Source: Bacteroidaceae bacterium (GTDB lineage Bacteria > Bacteroidota > Bacteroidia > Bacteroidales > Bacteroidaceae). Taken from it: a stretch of 61,057 bases of DNA. The stretch lies in NCBI GenBank assembly GCA_017507105.1, contig JAFWBM010000011.1, positions 1-61,057 of the forward strand, in the 5' to 3' direction. Position numbers and translations under genes: made by a program. Each line of letters begins with the position of its first letter. Position 1 is the stretch's first letter. Of the stretch, positions 8,581 through 16,858 are shown piece by piece. A model generated the notes under the pieces. That model saw only the letters and a program-made list of their open reading frames with translations, made no database searches and was not told where the DNA came from.

Positions 8581-9129
8581 TTAATTTACATCTGAGTATT
8601 GCATATGCCACATCCTATGCCCCAGGAAAGCAGTCTCATTTATACGTTCGAAACCTAATGAGGAGTATAGCTTTTCGGCCTTTGGATTATCAAAGTCTAC
8701 CAATAGGCCTATACGTTTATGGCCTTCGGAAAGAGCCTTATCTCGCATAGCCTTCAATAAGAGTGCACCTATACCCATTCCGCGATGCGAAGGTATTACT
8801 GCCAACGAATCGAAATAATACTCGCCTGCCTCAGTCTCGTTTTCGATATTCATTGTATACCCCATACGAGCCTCTATAAGCTCAAGCAAAGGATGGCGCA
8901 AACTATGAAGAAGCGCGCCATCATAAGCCACAATTGCACCTACTCGACATCCCCCGTTTTCTGCAATCAATGTATTACGATAGCTATATTGCGTATCCTC
9001 ACGGGCTGCTAACTCACAAAATATATCATATAAAGGATGTTCCTTGCCACTACCAAGTGCTATCACAACCACCTCGGCAATAAAAGCAAAATCATCTTTT
9101 ACTGCATTACGTATTATTGTATCTTCCAT
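8581..9129 (-). CDS. GNAT-family N-acetyltransferase
   Basis: 182 residues from the ATG at 9129; a longer reading from GTG at 9147 is rejected because it would overlap the predicted transcription start. The fold is GNAT: IIRNAVKDDFAFIAEVV at the N-terminus, FDSLAVIPSHRGMGIGALLL as motif A with the acetyl-CoA-binding R-G-M-G-I-G loop (the Q/R-x-x-G-x-G/A pattern), and NPKAEKLYSSLGFERI as motif B. The substrate cannot be read from sequence. It is a separate leftward unit 127 bp before pepT. Confidence 0.85.
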   Translation of the reverse strand: MEDTIIRNAVKDDFAFIAEVVVIALGSGKEHPLYDIFCELAAREDTQYSYRNTLIAENGGCRVGAIVAYDGALLHSLRHPLLELIEARMGYTMNIENETEAGEYYFDSLAVIPSHRGMGIGALLLKAMRDKALSEGHKRIGLLVDFDNPKAEKLYSSLGFERINETAFLGHRMWHMQYSDVN

Positions 9130-9148
9130 TTTTATAGTTTTTAGCACA

Positions 9149-9156
9149 CAAAATTA
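9149..9156 (-). promoter_or_regulatory. Probable -7 element of GNAT gene
   Basis: On the minus strand 9156-9149 reads TAATTTTG, a perfect TAnnTTTG. No exact TTTG is found 19-21 bp upstream. A transcription start near 9142 would give a short 13-nt leader to the ATG at 9129 and argues against the GTG start at 9147. Confidence 0.45.
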
Positions 9157-9460
9157 GTACAATTATTCAATAAGATAAACAGTAAGAGATTTTATTAGAC
9201 AAAGGCTGATTCTTTTATTGATTTAAACTTAAACATGATAAACATAGTAATAATCAGCACAATAAGCACGCCACATCTGTTTACACATTCCAACAATTTC
9301 CAGGCATTTTACAACACAATGACACATATTATTGTATTTTAAGATATTTTTGCAACCTGTATAAAGGCTTTATAAAACTTTTATTTATTTTTGCCAAAAG
9401 ATGTAAACAAATTACATTAAATATTTTTATCCATTTATAAACCTATAAACGATATAGAAT
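9157..9460. other. AT-rich intergenic region upstream of the T9SS-type protein
   Basis: About 300 bp with no ORF of note. Two plus-strand TATTTTTG octamers (9345-9352 and 9386-9393) match the Bacteroides -7 consensus, but neither has an exact TTTG at the right spacing. The second is the better candidate for the gene at 9461, giving a leader of about 60 nt. No repeat or hairpin stood out. Confidence 0.4.
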
Positions 9461-11839
9461 ATGAAGAAAATCTTTACAACAATTCATACACTATTTATTT
9501 GCACAACATCTCTTATGTCACAAGTAATCTACTCGACAGATTTCAAAACCGAGGATGATTTCAAGGCATGGACTGTAATAGATGTAAATAACGACACAAA
9601 GACATGGATGTTTGATGAAGTGGGTGAGCCATCACATCTTTACTACACATACGACTCTGCCAATCCTGCAGACGACTGGATAATTTCACCTGCATTAAGT
9701 TCCGATAAAAGCGGAGCACTTGCAATATCTTTTAAAGTAAAAGGAAGTTCATATACCGAGAAATTGGAACTGATGTATGGAGATGCTCCCAATGCAGAAT
9801 CCATGACAAACAGGGTAAGCGATGTACTGGAACTAAAGGATAATATATCTACCCACAGCTACCTTATAGATATTGAAGCAGGGAAGCCAATTCATCTGGG
9901 ATTCAGAGCATGCAGTGATGCTGACAAATGGAGATTATACCTATGCGAGGTAAAGATACAATTCACTGATACCCCTATTGACCTTTATGTTTCAGAAATT
10001 ACATCTCCTAAAAGCGACTTCGGACTATCACAGGAAGAGGTTACCGTAAAGGTAAAGAACAACGGTAGCATAGATGTAAATTCCTTTGAAGTAGCCTTCT
10101 CTGTTAATGAAAATATTATTGCTACAGAAAAGGTTGACCAATTTCTTGCCAAGGGAGCCGAACTTGAGTACACATTCAAAACTAAAGCAGACCTAAGCAC
10201 TCCACGTACCTTGTTCAACATAAAAGCATGGACAATTGAACCCAATGATATAAACAACTTTAATGACACCTGTTATACAGAGGTTTTGCATAAAGCCCCT
10301 GCCAGCATACCTTACTATATGGGATTTGAGCATAACGAGTATACAGACGGTATAACTACATTCAACCTTAATGATGATGATGGCAATTGGGATATATATA
10401 CCGACCCTTGGTGGAATTTGGCGCATACCGGCGACTACTGTCTCGCATATAACTACAATAGAGATAACAATGCTAATGATTGGGCAATACTTGAACCTAT
10501 TAGCATAGAAGAAGCAGGATACTATGTTCTGAGATTCTGGTTCTCGGGTGACAACACCCATCCTGAAAAGCTCGGTGTATATTATGGAAACGAAGGCACC
10601 CCCTCTGCTATGACTAACAAGATTGTTGAATATGCACCATTTGCACACAGTGAATACGTAGAATCTATCAACATCATATACTTGGAGAAGCAGAGTAATC
10701 TATATATAGGTTTCTACGCATTCAGCGACAAGGACGAAAACTGGATATGTATTGACGATGTATCTTTGGAGAAGATATCGAGTGAAGATATAGACCTTGC
10801 TGTAACAAATATCTCGAACCCCACTAACTATGTACACAAAGGAACAGATAAGAATATTGAATTCACAATACGCAGTCTCTGTATAAGTGATGTTGATGCA
10901 ACAATTATTGCCAAGTTGGATGACAATATTATTAAAGAGACAAATGAAACAATTAAAGCACAAGCTATAGTTAATTATACTATTGAAGGAGCATTGGATG
11001 CACTCCCTGCAGGAGAACACACACTTACTATTGAGGTACAGAGTAGCGATGACAAAGTTACAGAAAACAACACCTTTACATTATCATTCCGGGTAATGGG
11101 AACACCGACTGAGTATTGGGATTTTGAAGATGGTGTATTACCTTCCGAGTTCACATTCCGTTCCGAGGACGATGGAACAGTCAACTCCAGTGCCGGAGAG
11201 GAATTCAACGAAGAGGGATGGGGAATATTTAACATTCAAACTCATCCATTGTATGGAGAACATATGCTTGCAGGAACAAGCTGGCTTGATGGAACAGAAA
11301 GAGCAGATCGTTGGTGTGTACTACCCGAATTCAAAGCTGACAGTGAATCATATCTTGTATGGGATGTGGCATCATTCAACCCATCATACCTTGAGTCATA
11401 CTCTATCATGGTATCAACAAGTGGTGATGATAGCTGGTACTACTTCACTCAAGAGGAGTTCATAAACGAAAGTGCAGACTTCAAGACACGCGGTGTCTCT
11501 TTAGCAGAATATGCAAATGAAGAATCAATACATATTGCTTTCAGAATACGCTCTAAGAATTGTGAGAACCTTATTCTCGACAACATTGCACTTTATGGAG
11601 GAATGTCAACCGGAATTGAGAATATATCAGACAAGGCATTTAACATAGTAGTTGAGAATAATAATATTGAAGTGACAGGAGACGATGTTATATCGGTAGC
11701 ACTATACAATGCCAATGGTATTCTTGCAGAAGAAAGTTATGGCAAGAACATCTCTACCAATAATCTGAAGAACGGTATATATGTAATAAAAGTCACAACA
11801 AACAGCCGTACATACAATCAGAAGATAATTATAAAATAA
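9461..11839 (+). CDS. Secreted multi-domain adhesin-like protein with T9SS type A tail
   Basis: 792 residues with an N-terminal signal peptide (to about residue 20). Three choice-of-anchor J / cleaved-adhesin-like beta-sandwich domains are visible at about 22-165, 280-435 and 548-715, each with FE/DF...W, DDWIISP-like or RWCVLPEF motifs and a terminal D-I-ly-g strand. Two CARDB-like spacers (VKVKNNGS at about 190; a second near 460-540) separate them. The last about 70 residues, ending LKNGIYVIKVTTNSRTYNQK, match the type IX secretion sorting domain, which directs export across the outer membrane and surface attachment. It is monocistronic, with a strong hairpin after the stop. Ligand unknown. 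Confidence 0.85.
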   Translation: MKKIFTTIHTLFICTTSLMSQVIYSTDFKTEDDFKAWTVIDVNNDTKTWMFDEVGEPSHLYYTYDSANPADDWIISPALSSDKSGALAISFKVKGSSYTEKLELMYGDAPNAESMTNRVSDVLELKDNISTHSYLIDIEAGKPIHLGFRACSDADKWRLYLCEVKIQFTDTPIDLYVSEITSPKSDFGLSQEEVTVKVKNNGSIDVNSFEVAFSVNENIIATEKVDQFLAKGAELEYTFKTKADLSTPRTLFNIKAWTIEPNDINNFNDTCYTEVLHKAPASIPYYMGFEHNEYTDGITTFNLNDDDGNWDIYTDPWWNLAHTGDYCLAYNYNRDNNANDWAILEPISIEEAGYYVLRFWFSGDNTHPEKLGVYYGNEGTPSAMTNKIVEYAPFAHSEYVESINIIYLEKQSNLYIGFYAFSDKDENWICIDDVSLEKISSEDIDLAVTNISNPTNYVHKGTDKNIEFTIRSLCISDVDATIIAKLDDNIIKETNETIKAQAIVNYTIEGALDALPAGEHTLTIEVQSSDDKVTENNTFTLSFRVMGTPTEYWDFEDGVLPSEFTFRSEDDGTVNSSAGEEFNEEGWGIFNIQTHPLYGEHMLAGTSWLDGTERADRWCVLPEFKADSESYLVWDVASFNPSYLESYSIMVSTSGDDSWYYFTQEEFINESADFKTRGVSLAEYANEESIHIAFRIRSKNCENLILDNIALYGGMSTGIENISDKAFNIVVENNNIEVTGDDVISVALYNANGILAEESYGKNISTNNLKNGIYVIKVTTNSRTYNQKIIIK

Positions 11840-11857
11840 TAATAGTGTTGGCTGTAT

Positions 11858-11901
11858 AAACTAATTTAGCGCGAGCATAAATGCTCGCGCTAAATTAGTT
11901 T
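11858..11901. terminator. Bidirectional terminator, perfect 21-bp stem
   Basis: 11858-11878 is the exact reverse complement of 11881-11901, around a nominal 2-nt loop; a few central A-T pairs must open in RNA. The core is GC-rich (GCGCGAGCA) with A/T-rich outer arms. It lies between convergent stops at 11839 and 11934. Confidence 0.85.
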
Positions 11902-11933
11902 TAGAACACAAATACACCTATTACCGTAAAGAC

Positions 11934-12746
11934 TTACAAAGCATCTACATAGCGTGTACGGAACGATTCACGCGCCTTTCGTTTATAGAGTTTTACAACA
12001 TCATACGGTATAGCAGAGGAAGATACAAACCTCCTTGTCGCATCGGGATATTTTGCAAGCGCTGTGGCCAAGAGCCACGCAACACCCATACGCACATAAT
12101 AGGGAGAGATTCCTTGCACTGTGCCTTGCTGTGGGGTTTCCGGCTTTTTCTTTACACTCTTATAGTTAGATACTATACATTCAAAATCAATAGAAGCAAC
12201 ACGTTTAAAGACTACATCCAACCACTCGTCAGTAAGAAAATAACACATTGATACGACTATGGCAAACCGAACCTCAAACTCTTTATTAGAGCCATACCAT
12301 TGTTTCAGAAAAGACCAAAGCATCCTTTTATCAACACCGGCCATCCACTTTGCATGAGAACAGTACGAATCACACACTGCCCAATTGTCAAGTATAGGTA
12401 TATAACTTTCAAGCATAGAGAGACGCTCATCTAGTGAATATCTACCACTATTTATAAGATAGCCCCACACAACACACTCTTCATGACATAAGGTATCACT
12501 AGAGACTGCCTCAAAACATCTAATAATTTCTTTCCCACTCAAACATCTCTTCCGACTTCCATCTTCAAACACCACCTCACATCCTTTACGTGATATTTCT
12601 TTTGCCAACTGTTTCATTTGGGGTATATGCAAACCTATAACCCTGCGTGTCGGCAATGCATTTACAACCCTTAGATGCCCGTCTCTATAGTGTAAATCAC
12701 TGTTGAATCGCCTGCTGACCAATGGCTGTAGCAGATGTTCTATCAT
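11934..12746 (-). CDS. DNA alkylation repair protein (AlkD-like)
   Basis: 270 residues, all-helical, of the AlkC/AlkD HEAT-like-repeat DNA glycosylase family that excises N3- and N7-alkylated bases. Recognisable segments are GLHIPQMKQLAKEI near residue 40, the central PILDNWAVCDSYCS (the Bacteroidetes form of the AlkD nWd-vD segment) and YYVRMGVAWLLATALAKYP near residue 220, followed by a helix rich in basic residues. Catalytic assignment relies on the conserved D-W region. It begins 2 bp after the flavin reductase stop, so the two are co-transcribed. Confidence 0.85.
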   Translation of the reverse strand: MIEHLLQPLVSRRFNSDLHYRDGHLRVVNALPTRRVIGLHIPQMKQLAKEISRKGCEVVFEDGSRKRCLSGKEIIRCFEAVSSDTLCHEECVVWGYLINSGRYSLDERLSMLESYIPILDNWAVCDSYCSHAKWMAGVDKRMLWSFLKQWYGSNKEFEVRFAIVVSMCYFLTDEWLDVVFKRVASIDFECIVSNYKSVKKKPETPQQGTVQGISPYYVRMGVAWLLATALAKYPDATRRFVSSSAIPYDVVKLYKRKARESFRTRYVDAL

Positions 12747-12748
12747 AA

Positions 12749-13306
12749 TTATTTAAGTTTTTTACCGTCCGAAAAAGCCTTCCCGACCTTTGCACCGAGT
12801 TCCATATAATAGTTGTTTATCGGATCGTATGTAAGGGGACGCAACTTCCCGACATCAATTTTCCCATCAGTAAGTATACGTTCATCCGCACTTATATTTA
12901 CGATTCTACCTACAAGATGATTGCTATCCTCATCGTAACTTACAAATTCGCACTCGAGTGTCATTGGCAGTTCTTCAATAAGAGGAGCATTTACAAATTC
13001 TGATTTCTTTGCATGAAACCCTGCTTTTGTAAACTTCTCAGGTTCATTGTTACCCGATACAATACCTACATAGTCACATGCATCAAGCTGCTCTACAGTA
13101 CCTACACTTACCGTAAATGATTTGGTCAAAACTATATTCTGTGTTGTCTTGTGTCCTTCGGAGAGACAGATGCCGATATGCTCATCGGTAAAGATACCAC
13201 CCCATGCTGCATTCATCACATTAGGCTTTCCGTTCTCATCATATGCTGCCACTATAAGGACCGGCATTGGATAGAGCCAACTCTTTGCTGCAAAATTCTT
13301 ACGCAT
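12749..13306 (-). CDS. Flavin reductase family protein
   Basis: 185 residues of the FMN-binding split-barrel flavin reductase family (DIM6/NTAB). Motifs include PVLIVAAYDENGKPNVMNAAWGG at the N-terminus, FTVSVGTVEQLDACDYVGIVSGN in the middle and LECEFVSYDEDSNHLVGRIV, which together form the FMN pocket. It probably reduces flavin or serves as the reductase for a partner; the partner is not identifiable here. It sits 30 bp after the O-acetyltransferase and 2 bp before the AlkD-like gene, in one leftward operon. Confidence 0.88.
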   Translation of the reverse strand: MRKNFAAKSWLYPMPVLIVAAYDENGKPNVMNAAWGGIFTDEHIGICLSEGHKTTQNIVLTKSFTVSVGTVEQLDACDYVGIVSGNNEPEKFTKAGFHAKKSEFVNAPLIEELPMTLECEFVSYDEDSNHLVGRIVNISADERILTDGKIDVGKLRPLTYDPINNYYMELGAKVGKAFSDGKKLK

Positions 13307-13336
13307 AACTATACTATTTTTTATAAAACTGCTTTA

Positions 13337-13888
13337 CTATATTTTTTTTATAACTCTGCAAGGATTACCAACAGCTACACTATTATCAGGGATATCCTTC
13401 ACAACCACACTACCACCACCAATAACCACGTTACTACCTATTGTGACACCCGGCATCACATGTACTCCTGCACCAATCCACACATTATTTCCAACAGTAA
13501 TGGGATGCGCATACTCAATCCCTTTATTCCTTAAATCGGCTTCTATTGGGTGGCCGGCTGTATAAAACCCGCAATTGGGAGCAACAAAAACATTACAACC
13601 AAAACGCACCGGTGCTGCATCCAGAATAACCAAGTTATGGTTGGAATAGAAATTCTCACCCAGATGAATATTGTAACCATAATCACACCAGAACGAAGGC
13701 TCTATGGTAAAAACTTCACCATGACTACCTAACAAGGAGGATAGTATTTCGTTTCTTAATGCAGAATCATACGGCAAAGTATTGCACCGTTGGCACTCTA
13801 TCTTGCAAACTCGTCTTTCCTCAATTAATTGCTTATCGTAATTGGCATCATATAGTTCGCCATTTATCATCTTTTCTTTTTCTGTCAT
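13337..13888 (-). CDS. Sugar O-acetyltransferase, maltose/galactoside acetyltransferase type
   Basis: 183 residues from ATG at 13888 (MTEKEKMINGELYD). The possible upstream start at 13903 is rejected because it overlaps a perfect -7 promoter element. The N-terminal MINGELYDANYDKQL is the Maa domain. The rest is a left-handed beta-helix of hexapeptide repeats ending with IGGGSVVVKDIPDNSVAVGNP, with the His of YTAGHP as likely catalytic base. It transfers acetyl from acetyl-CoA to a sugar hydroxyl. It leads the operon with flavin reductase and AlkD-like genes. Confidence 0.88.
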   Translation of the reverse strand: MTEKEKMINGELYDANYDKQLIEERRVCKIECQRCNTLPYDSALRNEILSSLLGSHGEVFTIEPSFWCDYGYNIHLGENFYSNHNLVILDAAPVRFGCNVFVAPNCGFYTAGHPIEADLRNKGIEYAHPITVGNNVWIGAGVHVMPGVTIGSNVVIGGGSVVVKDIPDNSVAVGNPCRVIKKI

Positions 13889-13900
13889 AACTATTTTTTT

Positions 13901-13908
13901 CAAAGTTA
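13901..13908 (-). promoter_or_regulatory. -7 promoter element of the O-acetyltransferase operon
   Basis: Minus strand 13908-13901 reads TAACTTTG, an exact TAnnTTTG. A TTTG at 19-21 bp is not present, so the -33 part is weak. The predicted start near 13894 lies just upstream of the chosen ATG at 13888. Confidence 0.5.
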
Positions 13909-13958
13909 CTGATTTTAATGTAATAAATATACCATGCCAAAAACATTTTAACTTTCAC

Positions 13959-14008
13959 AAACAATTAGGGTTGGCACCTGCCATAGCATATGCCAACCCT
14001 AATTGTTT
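13959..14008 (-). terminator. Terminator with 18-bp perfect stem after DUF2147 gene
   Basis: 13959-13976 is the exact reverse complement of 13991-14008, with a 14-nt loop. It begins 18 bp after the DUF2147 stop on the minus strand and is followed there by GTGAAAGTTAAAATG, so the T-run is mostly within the A/T-rich stem base. Confidence 0.75.
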
Positions 14009-14025
14009 AAATAGGTGTTAATAGA

Positions 14026-14481
14026 TTATTTAAGTTTCTGCCAATATATGGTAGTTCCTATACCCCAGATATTACCAAATAGTTTAAGTTTATTAGGCTC
14101 TACAAACTCAGCCTCAACATTAACTCGGATACCTTTTGAGGGATCATATATCTTAGCACCATTCCACTCTTTATCCTCGGCATCATATTTAAGACCCTTA
14201 ACTATTACAACCTTATCTATATCTATATTACGCAGACTTTTGTCGGGATTCTTTACATCCTTACGTCTGTTACCATTCTTATCGAAAGGATTCTCCACCC
14301 AAAACATCTGTGCCATATATGTGCCGTCCGACATTTTGGTTACACGCACTTTACTTTTGCTACCACCTCGGTCTGTCAAATACTCGCCAACGATATTATC
14401 GGCATTGTCATTAAGATTCTGAGAGAAAGATGGTACTGCAAAGAATATTGCACATACCAATGTAACGATAAACTTTTTCAT
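14026..14481 (-). CDS. DUF2147 periplasmic protein
   Basis: 151 residues from ATG 14481. The ORF can be extended upstream to 14568, but an exact promoter at 14514-14544 lies inside that extension and GGAAAGG precedes 14481, so the shorter form is preferred. A signal peptide (MKKFIVTLVCAIFFAVPSFSQ) is followed by the DUF2147 domain: IVGEYLTDRGGSKSKVRVTK, a strand-rich centre with NPDKSLRNIDIDKVVIVKGL, and the C-terminal LKLFGNIWGIGTTIYWQKL. DUF2147 is a small beta-barrel-like family in the periplasm with no established activity. Monocistronic. Confidence 0.85.
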   Translation of the reverse strand: MKKFIVTLVCAIFFAVPSFSQNLNDNADNIVGEYLTDRGGSKSKVRVTKMSDGTYMAQMFWVENPFDKNGNRRKDVKNPDKSLRNIDIDKVVIVKGLKYDAEDKEWNGAKIYDPSKGIRVNVEAEFVEPNKLKLFGNIWGIGTTIYWQKLK

Positions 14482-14513
14482 TCCTTTCCAGTTAATATTA
14501 TATAAATCCAATG

Positions 14514-14544
14514 CAAAAGTAGTCCGTTTTAACAACACCTCAAA
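14514..14544 (-). promoter_or_regulatory. Bacteroides-type promoter for DUF2147 gene
   Basis: Minus strand: TTTG (14544-14541), 19 bp, TACTTTTG (14521-14514). Both hexamer positions match the consensus exactly. Transcription should start near 14507, about 26 nt before the ATG. Confidence 0.75.
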
Positions 14545-14703
14545 AGGAAAACTTTTAAAATTGCACATTTTAACCTTAGTTGTGCAATTATTGGATAAAA
14601 TTTAGACAAAATTAATTCTATATAGATTATAATTTTACTAAATTCGCGTCCGAATCAGAAATCACATTAATTAACATCTTTCAAATCTTATATTACTATA
14701 TAG

Positions 14704-15063
14704 ATGAAATTTATATATGCAATCCTTGGAAGTATCGCCTTAGCACTTGGTATCATTGGTATATTTCTACCAATATTGCCCACCACTCCATTCCTTCTGC
14801 TTGCAGCAGCACTATACTTCCGCAGTTCAAGAAGATTATACGAATGGTTGCTATCACATCCGCATCTTGGCACATATATAAAGAATTTCCGCGAGCACAA
14901 AGCAATACCTTTGCGTGTAAAGATTGTATCGGTAAGCCTCGTTTGGATTACACTGCTGTATTGTGCAATATCAATAGCCGGAAACTGGTGGCAGAGTACA
15001 CTCTTCATACTGCTTGCCACACTCATATCAATTCATATACTACACTATAAAACTTTAAGATAA
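14704..15063 (+). CDS. YbaN/DUF454 family membrane protein
   Basis: 119 residues with an N-terminal membrane hairpin (IYAILGSIALALGIIGIFLPILPTTPFLLLAAALYF) and a second hydrophobic pair at about 75-115. GIFLPILPTTPFLLLAA followed by F-rSS-rlY-WLLsHP-lG-yI-nfr is the signature of the DUF454/YbaN inner-membrane family. Function is not established. It is a lone plus-strand gene, convergent with msrC (stops 3 bp apart), and I see no distinct terminator in that gap. Confidence 0.88.
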   Translation: MKFIYAILGSIALALGIIGIFLPILPTTPFLLLAAALYFRSSRRLYEWLLSHPHLGTYIKNFREHKAIPLRVKIVSVSLVWITLLYCAISIAGNWWQSTLFILLATLISIHILHYKTLR

Positions 15064-15066
15064 GAA

Positions 15067-15540
15067 TCACCTGCTAATCAGTGCTACTATCTTTTCGAGC
15101 CATCTGCTATCACACTCGTCAAACGTCGAGTATCTGTCGCTATCTATATCAAGAACAGCTGTAACACATCCGTCTGCAAGCAGAGGTACCACAATCTCGC
15201 TCTTCGATTCGCTGCTACAAGCGATATGTCCGGGAAAGAGTTGTACATCATCTACAATCTGTACCCTCTTCTCTTTCCACGCTGTACCGCATACGCCCTT
15301 ACCAAAAGCAATCCGAGAGCATGCCAAAGGCCCCTGAAACGGTCCCAACAACAACATATCATCATATACTCTATAGAATCCGGTCCACCAGAAACCAAAC
15401 GTATAATGCAGCATCGAGGATATATTTGCCATGTTTGCAATAATATCCGCCTCGCCCTCCACTACTGCCTGCACTTGCGTATAAAGCAGACGATACTTAT
15501 CCTCCTTGCTACCCTCTGAAATCTTTAATTCCTCGGCCAT
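15067..15540 (-). CDS. msrC: Free methionine-(R)-sulfoxide reductase (GAF domain)
   Basis: 157 residues from ATG 15540; a TTG at 15549 would overlap the upstream stop and is less likely. A single GAF domain with GPFQGPLACSRIAFGKGVCG and FPGHIACSSESKSEIVVPL. Cys74, Cys84 and Cys108 align with the E. coli fRMsr cysteines 84, 94 and 118 at a constant offset of ten, so the catalytic set is complete. The enzyme repairs oxidised free methionine. It is the last gene of the feoAB operon, 5 bp after the regulator, which places methionine repair in the same expression unit as iron import. Confidence 0.9.
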   Translation of the reverse strand: MAEELKISEGSKEDKYRLLYTQVQAVVEGEADIIANMANISSMLHYTFGFWWTGFYRVYDDMLLLGPFQGPLACSRIAFGKGVCGTAWKEKRVQIVDDVQLFPGHIACSSESKSEIVVPLLADGCVTAVLDIDSDRYSTFDECDSRWLEKIVALISR

Positions 15541-15545
15541 TTTTA

Positions 15546-16145
15546 TCAATTAAAATCAGAAATATCAACAAGCTTATTCATTATAGCATATACTGTAAGT
15601 CCCGGAACCGAGTTTATACCCAGTTTACGTGAAATATTCCTACGATGCGATATTACTGTATAGACCGATATATTGAATTCATCGGCAATCTCCTTGTTTG
15701 TTCTACCTTTTGCAACCGCCACTAGAATATCACGTTCGCGCACCGATAGTTCATTTATCTCATTCTTTGGATTCTGCAGTGTCTCCTCAATTGCACTCCG
15801 CAATTTCTGTATAACACGCTGCGCGTTGTCATAAATATTGATGCAACCATCATAAAGACGCATCACTCCCTCTTCGTAGCCACTGTTTGTCAATGCAACT
15901 ATTGAGACATTATCGCCATTTACGCAGAAGAATGAGCGCACATCGAACCTCTCGTTATAGTTTACAACAGCCGGGTTAATCACTACAATATCAGGACGAC
16001 TTTTTATATTCGTATAATAAGTAGGGTTAGCCAATGTACTCATTATCTCAAAGTCGCTGCTGCGGCTTATTATTTCCTTGAATCCAAGTGCTACTATTTC
16101 AGATGGCTCAATGAGCAGTATCTTATATTTGCTGTGCCTATTCAT
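15546..16145 (-). CDS. NarL/LuxR-type regulator with degenerate receiver
   Basis: 199 residues. The C-terminal LuxR helix-turn-helix (about 133-185) reads LSVRERDILVAVAKGRTNKEIADEF followed by SVYTVISHRRNISRKLG, a full match to the DNA-binding family. The N-terminal 120 residues have the receiver layout but lack the phosphorylation chemistry: the acceptor position in DIVVINP is Asn57 instead of Asp, the usual acidic pair is EPSE, and the conserved Lys segment is replaced by CINIYD. It is therefore probably not controlled by classical phosphotransfer. It overlaps the hemerythrin gene by 8 bp. Confidence 0.88.
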   Translation of the reverse strand: MNRHSKYKILLIEPSEIVALGFKEIISRSSDFEIMSTLANPTYYTNIKSRPDIVVINPAVVNYNERFDVRSFFCVNGDNVSIVALTNSGYEEGVMRLYDGCINIYDNAQRVIQKLRSAIEETLQNPKNEINELSVRERDILVAVAKGRTNKEIADEFNISVYTVISHRRNISRKLGINSVPGLTVYAIMNKLVDISDFN

Positions 16146-16854
16146 TACTCGTTTCTAATTTTTCGACTAAGGATATAAGTATCTTATTCTCTATCAAGGA
16201 GTGTTTCTGTAAGTCACTTTCCACATCATATATATCTTTCAATATCTCGAAACGTATAGGCGAAGAGTAATCTTCGGGAAGATATTTTATGATAATATTC
16301 TTAAGGTCGTTAAGTTTCTCACCAATGTAGCTGTGATTCTCTTCGAATTTTGATATTGAGAAATCGAGTTGCAGGCTTTTCCCATTCTTCAATAACGATT
16401 CTATATATGGGAAGACAATATTCTCCTCAAACATGAAGTGGTTTGTCACTTCGGCATCATAATCGTCATAGAACTTATCTATCAGACGACGGTTTATACT
16501 ATCAAGTTCAGCCACCATCATATGAATCTTATTATGTATATGAGGGAAGCATACTGTTTTGTAGTAAACATGCGAAGCGCGCAGATATCCTGTTATATCG
16601 GGCAAATCCTCTTTACGCAACATATCCACATTAGGGGTATAATCGCGGAACGAATATATGTTGCATATCATTAGGAATAGTTCGGTTGACATTCTGTATC
16701 TTTCACAAATCTCGGCCACAGTAGCCTCGCCAAAACCGAGTTTTATTCCTATACGGTGCAATATAGAGAGCAGTTCGTTATCTGCAGATATCAAGTCGGC
16801 CATCTTCATTCGTGCCGAGTATAATGTATTATTTATCATTCTATTATTTATCAT
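16138..16854 (-). CDS. Hemerythrin-domain protein, RIC/ScdA/YtfE-like
   Basis: 238 residues. Residues about 25-68 resemble the ScdA N-terminal domain (LGFGEATVAEICERYRMSTELFLMICNIY). The following four-helix bundle carries candidate di-iron ligands: His95/His105/His107, His139 with Glu143 (NHFMFEEN), His174 (EENHSYI) and His218 with Glu222 (QKHSLIEN). RIC proteins repair or supply iron for Fe-S clusters after NO or oxidative damage; other hemerythrin-like proteins sense oxygen. The gene begins 4 bp after feoAB ends and overlaps the regulator, so an input role for the regulator is also possible. Confidence 0.85.
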   Translation of the reverse strand: MINNRMINNTLYSARMKMADLISADNELLSILHRIGIKLGFGEATVAEICERYRMSTELFLMICNIYSFRDYTPNVDMLRKEDLPDITGYLRASHVYYKTVCFPHIHNKIHMMVAELDSINRRLIDKFYDDYDAEVTNHFMFEENIVFPYIESLLKNGKSLQLDFSISKFEENHSYIGEKLNDLKNIIIKYLPEDYSSPIRFEILKDIYDVESDLQKHSLIENKILISLVEKLETSNE

Positions 16855-16858
16855 AAAT

